Shown here: piece after piece, positions 51,834 to 60,402 of the stretch
Layout of the letters: the number at the start of each line of letters is the position of its first letter
How positions within the stretch are numbered: the first letter of the stretch is position 1
DNA from: Fischerella muscicola SAG 1427-1 = PCC 73103
Lineage (GTDB): Bacteria > Cyanobacteriota > Cyanobacteriia > Cyanobacteriales > Nostocaceae
Length of the DNA stretch: 64,000 bases
NCBI RefSeq assembly: GCF_000317245.1
Contig: NZ_AJLJ01000496.1
Span: forward strand, 62,001 to 126,000
Reading direction: 5' to 3'
Made by a program: the position numbers and the translations under genes
The notes under the pieces: model-generated
What the model saw: the letters and a program-made list of their open reading frames with translations, nothing else
Database searches by the model: none
What the model was told of the DNA's origin: nothing

Positions 51834-52457
51834 TCATACCCTTTCTCTAATCCAAATAGCCAGCCCACCTCCACGTCCACGCGCTGCGATTAAATCTTCT
51901 GTGATCAAAGAGAAGCTAAAAAAGGCAAGTTTGGCAATAGTTTGATTGTAGAAATCCTCTGTTTGACTCTTACCACCTCGAATCTGTTGTTTGTAAACAA
52001 CACGGTCAAACAAGCTGATTTGCATTTGAGTAAAATCAAAGGTCAACAAGTTTTTTTTCCCTAAATATTTGGCTGGGCCTGTGAGTTTTAACAACAACGG
52101 GCCAAGTTGTACCTGATTGCCAATTTCGCCTTTACCATCGGCTATATCTGTAGCAGCAAAACAAATGTGTGCTGATGCTAATTTTGGTAGATAAAAACCT
52201 CTACCTAATTCAATTCCTCCGCGCTTTTTCAGTTTACGAGTACCTGTGGTGAAATATAGTCGCCATTGACCGAGTAAAGATGCAAAAGAATATTGAATTT
52301 TTTGTTGTTTAGCAGCTTTTTCTGCTTGTAATAAGGCATTTACCACTGCTGTAGCGGAAGGGCGATCGCCTGATTCTTTGCGATATGCAGACACAACTTG
52401 CTCAAGCACGGTTGCAAAATCTGCTAAATTTGGTGATGTTAAGTCAGGCGATCGCAT
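51834..52457 (-). CDS. Conserved cyanobacterial protein, possibly fibrillin-like
   Basis: A 207-residue protein. An N-terminal helical part (LADFATVLEQVVSAYRKESG) precedes a beta-rich part with SFASLLGQWRLYFTTGTRK, GRGFYLPKLASAHICF and LLTFDFTQMQISLFDRVV. The LLGQWRLxxTT pattern recalls plastid lipid-associated (PAP/fibrillin) proteins, which bind lipids at thylakoids. The rest of the family pattern is weak, so this is only a suggestion. It is followed downstream by the DUF4336 gene, perhaps co-transcribed. Confidence 0.6.
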   Translation of the reverse strand: MRSPDLTSPNLADFATVLEQVVSAYRKESGDRPSATAVVNALLQAEKAAKQQKIQYSFASLLGQWRLYFTTGTRKLKKRGGIELGRGFYLPKLASAHICFAATDIADGKGEIGNQVQLGPLLLKLTGPAKYLGKKNLLTFDFTQMQISLFDRVVYKQQIRGGKSQTEDFYNQTIAKLAFFSFSLITEDLIAARGRGGGLAIWIRERV

Positions 52458-52614
52458 TCATCCAATCCTCTTTAAATCATGTTTGCTGTTTGGGATCGTA
52501 ACAACTTGGACAAATCTCGGTTAAACCTCTTTCTTTGTGTCCTACTCTAGGAGAAGTCGCTTACGCGTCTATGTGGTTAGTTACTTTATCCTTTTAAGTT
52601 AGGTTGCCAGATCA

Positions 52615-53565
52615 CTAATTTGGCTTAGAACTAATAATAGTGCGATGACGGGGATCGCTGGCAACTGTCACTGGTTTGTTAAAACCCACCTCTTCTAATC
52701 CTGCTTCTATATCAAAGGAGTAGTAATCATCGCTCCAAGGTTCGGTACTCTTCATCAAAGTAAATAAAACTGGTGGCAAATTTTGGATCACAGGAGATTT
52801 AGGGTTATTGTCCACCAAGGCGATACACCCACCAGGACGCAGTAGTCGCAGCGCCTCAGAAAAAATTGCTTTACTAGCGTAGTGTGGGAGTTCATGGGTA
52901 ACAAACTGCAAACTCACTAAATCGAAAGAGTTGCTTTGCAGTCTTGTTTCTTCTCCTTTACCATGAATCCATTCAGAGATTTCATTATTGACATCCAAAG
53001 ATTTAGCCACAGTCAGCATATGAGGCGACAAATCGAGGCCGACTGTGTGAACAGGGTGATTTTGCTTTTTCTGGTAAAAGCGGTGTAGCGTCAAAGTTGA
53101 AATACCTACAGAACAACCTATATCTAAGATATCATTAACCTCTTGCGGCCCATAGGTTGCTAAAACTTGGTGAAAACTTCCTCTCAAGCGATCGTGGGCA
53201 ACTTCCCAAGTTAAATTTTCTTTCGGCCATACCCGCAATGCCATAGAATAAGTAGCACTAGGGGCTTCTAAAGCAGCTTGCCAGCAAAGATTACCTTCGG
53301 AGTATGCATGGAAGGGAACTTGGAAGTAGTCAGGGTAGACAATATTAGAGTCTGTAATCTCCTCCAGTCGGTGTGTTACTCCTGATGCTGCCAAAGTTTC
53401 ATAGTTTTTGCGCCAAGGAACACCGTTTTTTTCGGCAGTTTTAATGATTACTTGCCTTGCCTGATGTTTCATCAGGTTGTAAATTGGTTTGGTCTGGATT
53501 AGTAGATTTACAAATTGAGAGAGCAGTCCTTCGCCAGCCCAGTCTGGTTTGATTTTGTCTTTCAT
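52615..53565 (-). CDS. Class I SAM-dependent methyltransferase
   Basis: A 316-residue methyltransferase from the ATG at 53565. The SAM-binding motif I is DILDIGCSVGISTLTLHRF, with TVGLDLSPHMLTVAKSL as motif II and FDLVSLQFVTHELPH as the post-I region. ALRLLRPGGCIALVDNNP completes the fold. The N-terminal about 130 residues are an extra helical region (YFQVPFHAYSEGNLCWQAALEA), found in a family shared with plants. The substrate is unknown. It is divergent from the 53696 gene. Confidence 0.87.
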   Translation of the reverse strand: MKDKIKPDWAGEGLLSQFVNLLIQTKPIYNLMKHQARQVIIKTAEKNGVPWRKNYETLAASGVTHRLEEITDSNIVYPDYFQVPFHAYSEGNLCWQAALEAPSATYSMALRVWPKENLTWEVAHDRLRGSFHQVLATYGPQEVNDILDIGCSVGISTLTLHRFYQKKQNHPVHTVGLDLSPHMLTVAKSLDVNNEISEWIHGKGEETRLQSNSFDLVSLQFVTHELPHYASKAIFSEALRLLRPGGCIALVDNNPKSPVIQNLPPVLFTLMKSTEPWSDDYYSFDIEAGLEEVGFNKPVTVASDPRHRTIISSKPN

Positions 53566-53695
53566 CTGAATTATACGGAATTGAGGCAAGATAAATATTT
53601 ATATTTTAAGTTTTAATGTTAAATTACAGTAAAACTATAATTTAAAACTACAATTTAAAACACAAAAATTTTTCCGAAATTAAATTTTTCTAGTT

Positions 53696-54955
53696 ATGAG
53701 TATTTTATTTAATCAAAAATTTCGTCTGCTGGTCGGTTTTGCGACTTTATTATCTGCTAGTTTGGTCGGTGGCTATTTACATACTCAGTCCAACACTCAA
53801 CAGCAAATCTCTCTAGCCTCTGTTCCAGCAAATTCTATAAGTGCTACTAATTTACAAGAAAATAATCTCGGTCAACAAAATGATTTGGCATCCAGACCAA
53901 ACTTGATATCATCTTCTGCTCCCTATCAAGTCATTGATGAATTTAAAAAGCATAAATACAGCGTTAACGGCAATCAAATTATTTCTGCTGCCAAACTACC
54001 AACTAATAAAGTTAATTTCAATCAAAAAGATTTATTATTTGTTCTTACTAATACTAGAAAATATTACCAAGACCACGCCAATCAAGATCCAGATATTGTC
54101 CGACCAGGATTACTAGGAGCTACAGGTGTTAGTGTCCAAGATACACTGAAAACCCTAGATTTTATGATTGCTGTATTAAAAGAAGATATTACTAATAATC
54201 GCACCACTCGCTTACAAGATCCTAATTTTATTAATGCTAATTTTAAAGTAATTAAATGGTCTGCTTACAAGCCACAAAACTCTCAACAAAAACGGCTCAG
54301 AATTACTAAGTATGCCGTTTTCACTCATACAGGTTCTCATAAAAAAACTTCTACTTATAATATACCCATTTACAGTTTAAAAGATAATTTAAATAGCGAT
54401 AAATTCTATACTAGATACACTAAACAGGATGTTTTGTCAGGTATCTATGAACCTGGTGGCAGAGAATATGGTAAAGTTCAACCTCTTGCTTATTTAACTC
54501 GCAAAGGTTTAGAAGAAGCATTAATGCAAGGAACTATATTAATTAATTTTACAGATGGTACTAGAGAGTTTTTTAATGTCGATAGAAATAATGGAATGTC
54601 TTATGTTCGAGGTGTGAAACCAACAGCACAAAAGCGCTATTGGTATTTTAGAAAAGTGAATGCAATTAAAGGTTATGGATATAAAATTGACGCAAAAATT
54701 TCTATTAAACCAGGAGTAACTTTTGCAGGTGATGTATTGAATATTGGCTTAGGTAGGGTAATTGTGATTGAGTATGGTCAAGGTAAAAATAAACAATTAA
54801 AAATGGGAGTAATAGCCGACACAGGCGGAGCATTTTTACCAAACCTTTATCAACTCGATTTATTGGCAGGTATTTTTAAGACTAATAGAGATTTTACTAA
54901 GTACATTAGTCAATTACCTGAATATGCTACGGCATATATTTTAGTTAAGAAGTGA
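53696..54955 (+). CDS. Exported protein with 3D/MltA-like C-terminus
   Basis: A 419-residue protein with an N-terminal signal or anchor (about 10-28, LLVGFATLLSASLVGGYL) and then a low-complexity Asn/Gln/Ser stretch. The mature region has EPGGREYGKVQPLAYLTRKG and ends VIADTGGAFLPNLYQLDLLAG. The ADTGGAF...D...AG pattern resembles the 3D domain of MltA-type lytic transglycosylases, where aspartates form the catalytic site. The resemblance is limited to this part, so a wall-acting role is a hypothesis. It lies just before the devBCA-like genes, which are on the other strand. Confidence 0.6.
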   Translation: MSILFNQKFRLLVGFATLLSASLVGGYLHTQSNTQQQISLASVPANSISATNLQENNLGQQNDLASRPNLISSSAPYQVIDEFKKHKYSVNGNQIISAAKLPTNKVNFNQKDLLFVLTNTRKYYQDHANQDPDIVRPGLLGATGVSVQDTLKTLDFMIAVLKEDITNNRTTRLQDPNFINANFKVIKWSAYKPQNSQQKRLRITKYAVFTHTGSHKKTSTYNIPIYSLKDNLNSDKFYTRYTKQDVLSGIYEPGGREYGKVQPLAYLTRKGLEEALMQGTILINFTDGTREFFNVDRNNGMSYVRGVKPTAQKRYWYFRKVNAIKGYGYKIDAKISIKPGVTFAGDVLNIGLGRVIVIEYGQGKNKQLKMGVIADTGGAFLPNLYQLDLLAGIFKTNRDFTKYISQLPEYATAYILVKK

Positions 54956-55002
54956 ATATTTTTATTCTGGTATAGAGGAATAGATAATTCTGCCAGATTG
55001 GT

Positions 55003-55698
55003 TTAAAATAATTCTTCTTTAATTATCCGACCATCTTCTATGTGGATGATTTTATCTGCTATGTCTAGAACTCGGTTGTCATGAGTAACCATTAAAATAG
55101 CACATTGCTGTTCTTTAGCCAGTAGCTGCATTATTTCTACAACCTCTCGCCCTGATTTACTGTCTAAAGCAGCAGTAGGTTCATCAGCTAAGACTAATTT
55201 GGGCTGACTCACCAAAGCACGAGCAATAGCCACCCGTTGCTTTTGTCCTCCCGAAAGGTGGGTAGGATAGTAATTAACTCGATGTCCCAATTTAACAGCG
55301 TGAAGCATCGCTTCAGATTTCAAACGAGCCTGTCGATAAGAAAGATTTTTTTGTAATTCAAGTGACATTTGGACATTCTGGCGGGCTGTTAAGAAATCCA
55401 GTAAGTTGTGAGCTTGAAAAATATAGCCAATCTGTCGCCGTATTTGTACTAACTTCTCATTACTGGCCCCATGTAATTCCCAATCTAGAAATTTGAGGTT
55501 TCCTTCTTGGACAGATCGTAAACCGCCAATCAAAGTTAATAAAGTCGTTTTTCCTGAACCAGATGGACCAGACATAATTACAATTTCTCCAGATTTTATT
55601 ACCAAATTAATGTCAAATAAAATCTGGCTTCGTAATGATTTTTTACCAAAGTAGTGATTGATATTTCTAGTGGAAACAACAATTTCTTGTTTAAACAT
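55003..55698 (-). CDS. devA: DevA-type ABC transporter ATP-binding subunit
   Basis: A 231-residue ATPase. Walker A is GPSGSGKTTL (44-53), the signature is LSGGQKQRVAIARAL, Walker B is LVLADEPTAALD, and the switch His is in ILMVTHDNRV. It belongs to the MacB/LolD-like group, where DevA drives export of heterocyst glycolipids with DevB, DevC and the outer-membrane protein TolC/HgdD. It is the third gene of a devB-devC-devA order on the minus strand, 26 bp after devC. Cyanobacteria have several DevBCA paralogues, so this need not be the original one. Confidence 0.88.
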   Translation of the reverse strand: MFKQEIVVSTRNINHYFGKKSLRSQILFDINLVIKSGEIVIMSGPSGSGKTTLLTLIGGLRSVQEGNLKFLDWELHGASNEKLVQIRRQIGYIFQAHNLLDFLTARQNVQMSLELQKNLSYRQARLKSEAMLHAVKLGHRVNYYPTHLSGGQKQRVAIARALVSQPKLVLADEPTAALDSKSGREVVEIMQLLAKEQQCAILMVTHDNRVLDIADKIIHIEDGRIIKEELF

Positions 55699-55723
55699 GA
55701 ATTTATTATGTTATGTGATTAAA

Positions 55724-56896
55724 TTAAAAAATGTCTGCTGGATCTACAACTCGCAATTTATTTATTGATAAAAATGCCGAAGTTAAACACATTAAAAGTG
55801 TAGAAAATAAGATTATTAATGCTTTGTCATAACTCATAATTACTGGTAACTTAGTAGCATTAGTTGCCAAATCATATAGACCCATAGATATAATGATGCC
55901 AGGAATATAGCCTACTATCGCTAAAATTACAGCCTGTTGAAAAACTACGCCTAGCAAATATTTATTTTTAAATCCCATTGCTTTTAAAGTTGCATATTCA
56001 GCTAAGTGGTTAGATATATTACTATAAAGGATTTGATAAACAACAACTACACCAACAATAAATCCCATGATTACCATTAGATTAAATACAAATCCAATAG
56101 GTGTTCTTAGACTCCAATAACTTTTTTCAAAATCAATAAAGCCCTGACGTGTTAATACTTTTACATCTTGGGGTAAGTGATCTGACAAACTTGCTAAAAC
56201 TTTTTGGTAATCAGCACCAGATTTGAGAGTAAGTAATCCTATATCTATATAATCAGCAGTACGGTCTCTAAATACCTTGATGAAAGTTGAGTAACTAATC
56301 ATTAAATTTCCATCAACTCCAAAGGAAGGACCAAGCTTAAACAAGCCACCAACTTTAACTTTGTAACCAATTCTTGAATTATATCCAAATATTTCAATGC
56401 TAACAGGTTCTTGTTGCTCAAAATTTTCCGCGATTGGTCCAAACTCTGATCGAGAACCACGATCAAATAAAACTACATTAGGACGTTTGAGAAGATTTTT
56501 ATTATTCTCGACTTCTGGTAATTTAAAAACAGATTCGGCTGGATCAAAACCCAGCACGTATATCGGGAATTTACGACCATTAACTGGGTTTTTGAGTTTA
56601 GCAAATTGAACATATACAGGAATGACTGACTTTATATCGTCAAAACCTAATGCTTGATATAAACGAACACGTGGAAAACTTTGATTTGATGTCAAAGATT
56701 TATATTGGGAACTAATTATAAATAAATCCCCTTCTAAGTTTTTCTGTACTTGTGTAGCACTGTCATAGAGAGCATTTTGAAAGCCAATTTGCATGAACAT
56801 CAAAACAGAAACAAACGCAATACCGGCCAAAGCTACTATGAAGCGAAGTTTTTGTCGAACAAGTTGTAGCCAGGCTACAGGTATATTGTTAATCAT
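55724..56896 (-). CDS. devC: DevC-type ABC transporter permease
   Basis: A 390-residue permease of the FtsX/MacB type. It has a first membrane span at about 18-38 and a large extracytoplasmic domain (about 45-265). Three further spans follow near 275-297 (FVFNLMVIMGFIVGVVVVY), 320-345 and 360-380. The AEYATLKAMGFKNKYLLGVV loop is the typical coupling region to the ATPase. The large outer domain is that of mechanotransmission exporters. It is in the same operon as devA and devB. Confidence 0.88.
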   Translation of the reverse strand: MINNIPVAWLQLVRQKLRFIVALAGIAFVSVLMFMQIGFQNALYDSATQVQKNLEGDLFIISSQYKSLTSNQSFPRVRLYQALGFDDIKSVIPVYVQFAKLKNPVNGRKFPIYVLGFDPAESVFKLPEVENNKNLLKRPNVVLFDRGSRSEFGPIAENFEQQEPVSIEIFGYNSRIGYKVKVGGLFKLGPSFGVDGNLMISYSTFIKVFRDRTADYIDIGLLTLKSGADYQKVLASLSDHLPQDVKVLTRQGFIDFEKSYWSLRTPIGFVFNLMVIMGFIVGVVVVYQILYSNISNHLAEYATLKAMGFKNKYLLGVVFQQAVILAIVGYIPGIIISMGLYDLATNATKLPVIMSYDKALIILFSTLLMCLTSAFLSINKLRVVDPADIF

Positions 56897-56989
56897 CTTG
56901 TAAACCTCAAAACTGAGATTAAAAATGCAATCTTTGGGAAGACACTCTTCAAATATTTCTTAAGATTTTTATATTCAAAAAAGTATGTA

Positions 56990-58195
56990 TTATTGAGATT
57001 TACCAAGGTTAATAAGAACTTCTACTTGTAGATTAGTCAAGGCTGCAACTCGTCGATTATCTTCTGGATTGTTGATACGAATTTTGACATCAACTACTTT
57101 GTTATCTGTATCTGCTCCTGGATTATTACTAAAGATGTTTTGTTGGGTAACTTGTAAGCCTATATCTGTTACTGTTCCTTGTAATTTGCCGGAAAAAGCA
57201 TCGCTAGTAATAATTACTGACTGACCTAGATGCACTTTTTTAATATCAGTTTCATAGACTTCTGCCACCACATACATCTGATCTGTGTAACCGATTTGAG
57301 CAATTCCTTGATTACCGATAATTTCTCCAGGCCAAGTATAAATTTTGATGATTTGCCCATCTACAGGCGATCGCACTACGCTTAAATCCAAATCAGCACG
57401 AGCTTGTACTATAGCTGTTTTTGCCTTCTCAACCTCAGTTTGAGCAGCTTGAACATCCGTAGGACGGACTTCAGCAATACTTGCTAGCCTAGCTCTAGCT
57501 TCGCTTAACTGTTTTTGAAGAGTGTCTAATGTACGCCTCCGGTTAGCCTTTGCCTCATTGAGCTGTTGTTGGACAGTATCTACTCTCAAGCGTTTAGTAT
57601 CTGCATCGGATGCTGAAATTGCTCCCTCTCTGTATAACATCTGATAGCGTTGATTTTCGCTTTTGGCATTACGTAATTCTGCTTGTAAACGAGCTATAGT
57701 TGCTTGTTGTGTAGACATTTCTCCATCTAATTCAGCTTCTAAACGAGCAATAGTCGCCTTTTGAGCAGCTAAATCTCCTGCTTTCGCCCCTGCTTTTACC
57801 TGATTGAGACTAGCTTGAGCAACTAATACTTGTTGTTTAGCGTTTTCTAAGGCTGCAAGACGGACATAAAAATAGTCAAGAAGTGCAATTGCTTGCCCTT
57901 TACGTACTTTATCCCCTTTGTCTACAAGGAGTTTTGCTACTTGGACACCACTTTGAGAATTAGGAGCAGACAAATTAATCACTTCTCCTTGAGGCTCTAA
58001 ACGTCCCAGAGCAGCAACAGCAGTAATGGTAGGAGAATTAATTGGGGTAGCTGAAGTATTATTTGCAGACTTTGATCTAAATCTAGAAAGCCCGTAGAGA
58101 GAAATTGCACCCATACCTACAGCCATAGCAATTGCCAATATTATAGGCAACTGATTTATAGGTATCGTAATTGGCTGCCTTTGTTTTTGCACCAT
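56990..58195 (-). CDS. devB: DevB-type membrane fusion protein
   Basis: A 401-residue HlyD-family adaptor. It has one N-terminal membrane span (about 16-36, LPIILAIAMAVGMGAISLYG), a lipoyl-like half (VVNLSAPNSQ-type VINLSAPNSQSGVQVAKLLVDKGDKV), a long coiled coil (about 100-260, with ATIARLEAELDGEMSTQQAT), the second lipoyl half (VRSPVDGQIIKIYTWPGE) and a beta-barrel end. In the DevBCA-TolC pump it bridges inner and outer membranes. As the first gene of the set it starts at an ATG, and about 245 bp of non-coding DNA lies upstream. Confidence 0.88.
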   Translation of the reverse strand: MVQKQRQPITIPINQLPIILAIAMAVGMGAISLYGLSRFRSKSANNTSATPINSPTITAVAALGRLEPQGEVINLSAPNSQSGVQVAKLLVDKGDKVRKGQAIALLDYFYVRLAALENAKQQVLVAQASLNQVKAGAKAGDLAAQKATIARLEAELDGEMSTQQATIARLQAELRNAKSENQRYQMLYREGAISASDADTKRLRVDTVQQQLNEAKANRRRTLDTLQKQLSEARARLASIAEVRPTDVQAAQTEVEKAKTAIVQARADLDLSVVRSPVDGQIIKIYTWPGEIIGNQGIAQIGYTDQMYVVAEVYETDIKKVHLGQSVIITSDAFSGKLQGTVTDIGLQVTQQNIFSNNPGADTDNKVVDVKIRINNPEDNRRVAALTNLQVEVLINLGKSQ

Positions 58196-58441
58196 AATTT
58201 ATGTTTTCCTAGTTAAGGATACTACTCTCTTGCAATTATTCATGCGATTTAAGAGAGACGAATGGCAATAACTTTGCTCTACAGTCATATAGATAGTAGA
58301 AAGTAAACTGATCGGGTTGGTTGATAATTTCGGATTTTATTGTTGCTATCAGAGGATGGATTAGAGAAAAAATATCCATCACTCTGTAGCAGTAACAGCC
58401 TATCAGGAATTTATGTCTTCAAATTTGTAGTTATTTATTGT

Positions 58442-58756
58442 TTAGCACACCTCTTTTTTCCTTTTCATAATGTCTAAGTATTCACTGCGAGTTCCATCTA
58501 TACGATAGTGATCGCAGATTTGACACAGTTTTAAAAGATCTAATCGACTAAATACTTTCTGATGCTCAATTCCATTATCATTCCTCCACCGCCAAAAAGT
58601 TGTTCGATCAATACGGCGATTGTTTTCAGGCCATCGTCGTCTTGATAAAAACTCTATAAGTTCTTGTTCATAAAAACAGTAGCCTTTTGGCAATTTGAGG
58701 AGTTCTTCTCTTAAATTAGATAGCGGTATGAGTGGATCTAGCTCAGATAGTCTCAT
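58442..58756 (-). CDS. Small Arg-rich protein of unknown function
   Basis: A 104-residue protein that I do not recognise. Its mid-section RRWPENNRRIDRTTFWRWRNDNG is strongly basic and aromatic and looks like a DNA- or RNA-contacting helix (the Arg-Trp-Arg repeat). It may be a helix-turn-helix variant, as the helix YEQELIEFLS precedes it. The C-terminal half has KLCQICDHYRIDG with two cysteines. It is 246 bp upstream of devB, in the same orientation, so a regulatory role in that operon is conceivable but unproven. Confidence 0.5.
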   Translation of the reverse strand: MRLSELDPLIPLSNLREELLKLPKGYCFYEQELIEFLSRRRWPENNRRIDRTTFWRWRNDNGIEHQKVFSRLDLLKLCQICDHYRIDGTRSEYLDIMKRKKEVC

Positions 58757-59533
58757 GCCAGCAACTCCGTTTAGTTTCGTGGAATTCTAATCAAGTAAAA
58801 GTTGAATGTTACAAGCTGGTAATCATATCTAATGGTAGATGAGAAAATAGAGTTATTAAGGTAGTGAATATGTGCAATGCCATTACCTCCTGTACGGAGT
58901 TTTATCTTTATTCAATTTAATCACCTACCATAGTCTTTTTGATACTCAAATGCAACTCCTATGCAACAACTTTAAAAAGAAAAAATAATTGTGTGTAAGT
59001 TATTAGCATGAATAGTAACAAGCATCTCTTCGCAAGCAAATATATTAGTAGAATTTAGTGAAATATGTAATTCAATCATCTATCATCAAGCAGAATAATT
59101 TGTATCATTTATTTGTGATTGACATAACAATATAAATTTTCTATAAAAAATAGACTCTTACAATATATTTTAAAAATCTCAAATTTTTATGGCAGATGTT
59201 TATACCAATAAATTTTATACATTAATATGCGTATAATTATTCCTTTACCATTTCATTGATTAAACGAGATTAGAAAAAGATGCTTAAACAGCATAAAACA
59301 ATAGTAATAAATAGTACATATAATCTGGATAACAACTCAGAAATTCATGTTCTCAGAAGAGATGATCTAATCTGATTTTATAATTAAGGATGAGAAATAA
59401 CTTATTTTCTTTTATTTTGTGCCTTATTTACGGATTTTCATCACATTAACATAATCTTAAAAAGAGTGAATATACAATTTATATGCAATTTTGGAAGATA
59501 AACTATTCATAGATGAGATAGTGTGATCAAAAG
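58757..59533. other. Long AT-rich intergenic region (777 bp)
   Basis: No gene-like reading frame occurs on either strand, and there are long A/T runs. It separates two small divergent unknown genes. I looked for NtcA-type GTA-N8-TAC palindromes and saw none that was convincing by eye. A small RNA gene is possible but not shown. Confidence 0.4.
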
Positions 59534-59851
59534 TTGGAAATAGGTGATGTGGCTAAAGTTGTTCGCGTCCTAAAGAGAATGAAACTACAGCGATTCATGC
59601 TCTCATTAACCAGGTTTGATCAGCAGCGGCTAATTTTTCATGCAGCCCGCCAGACAGCTCGTAAAGCTGAAATGGCACGTATCGCAGTGCATGAATGGCT
59701 CAATCAACATGATTCTGAACTGGAAGAATGGAAAACCAAAACTGCTTCCGAGCTTGGAATTAGTATTAGTGAACTTGAGCGACGGCTATTAAAGGCTGCT
59801 GAAGAACAGACAGAATCTAGGAAGAAAAGTCGTGATGTTGATTCAGAATAG
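59534..59851 (+). CDS. Small helical, basic-to-acidic protein of unknown function
   Basis: Up to 105 residues. The start is uncertain: a TTG at 59534, a GTG at 59549 and an ATG at 59579 preceded by AAAGAG are all in frame. It is helical throughout: VVRVLKRMKLQRFMLSLTRFD, then QQRLIFHAARQTARKAEMARI and a C-terminal coiled coil (SISELERRLLKAAEEQTES). I do not recognise the family. Its composition fits a nucleic-acid-binding or scaffolding helix bundle. It lies upstream of a polyketide synthase gene in the same orientation. Confidence 0.55.
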   Translation: MEIGDVAKVVRVLKRMKLQRFMLSLTRFDQQRLIFHAARQTARKAEMARIAVHEWLNQHDSELEEWKTKTASELGISISELERRLLKAAEEQTESRKKSRDVDSE

Positions 59852-60402
59852 AAGTACGTTTAAATTGTGCCATAACTGCTCAATCATGTATCAAATTATC
59901 AACAACAAATGAATAACAACTAATGTTGTTATAGGAATCTGATTTGTTTTCTGAAGTTAGTGATTGAACTAGGAAAATCTTAACTCTAATAAAATGTACT
60001 TAATTCTGTAAGCATAGAGCGCAGGCTACGCCAACAAAAATTAAATGGGAATACTATATATGAATTAACAACTAGCTGCGAAACAAAACTTTCTTAGAAT
60101 TTCATATCCCAAGAGTTGGTTTGTTGCATATAAGTTGCTACACAGAACTAAGCAGTCTAAAATAAGCAGCACGAGTCATGGATGATATTCCATCAAAAAA
60201 AATAATTGGATTGATTTTTTGATAAAGTAATCCAAAGTAAAGCTATTTCAAGACTTGTGTAGCAGCCTCAAAGATAGGAATTCTAACTTGCTCTGTAAAA
60301 CATGATTTATATCCTAACTACTAATTCAACATTGTTTTTTATAGAGCATACAAATCTTGGCTATTTCCCTACATTCTTCAAGTAAATAATGAAAATTAGG
60401 CC
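59852..60402. other. Intergenic region (551 bp) upstream of the polyketide synthase
   Basis: AT-rich, without coding potential. It should contain the promoter and a long 5' leader for the synthase gene. No clear operator was identified by eye. Confidence 0.4.

Noticed and set aside
58196..58441. NtcA-type site upstream of devB
   Set aside because: The consensus GTA-N8-TAC was not found in this gap by eye. A degenerate site cannot be excluded, but I cannot support one.
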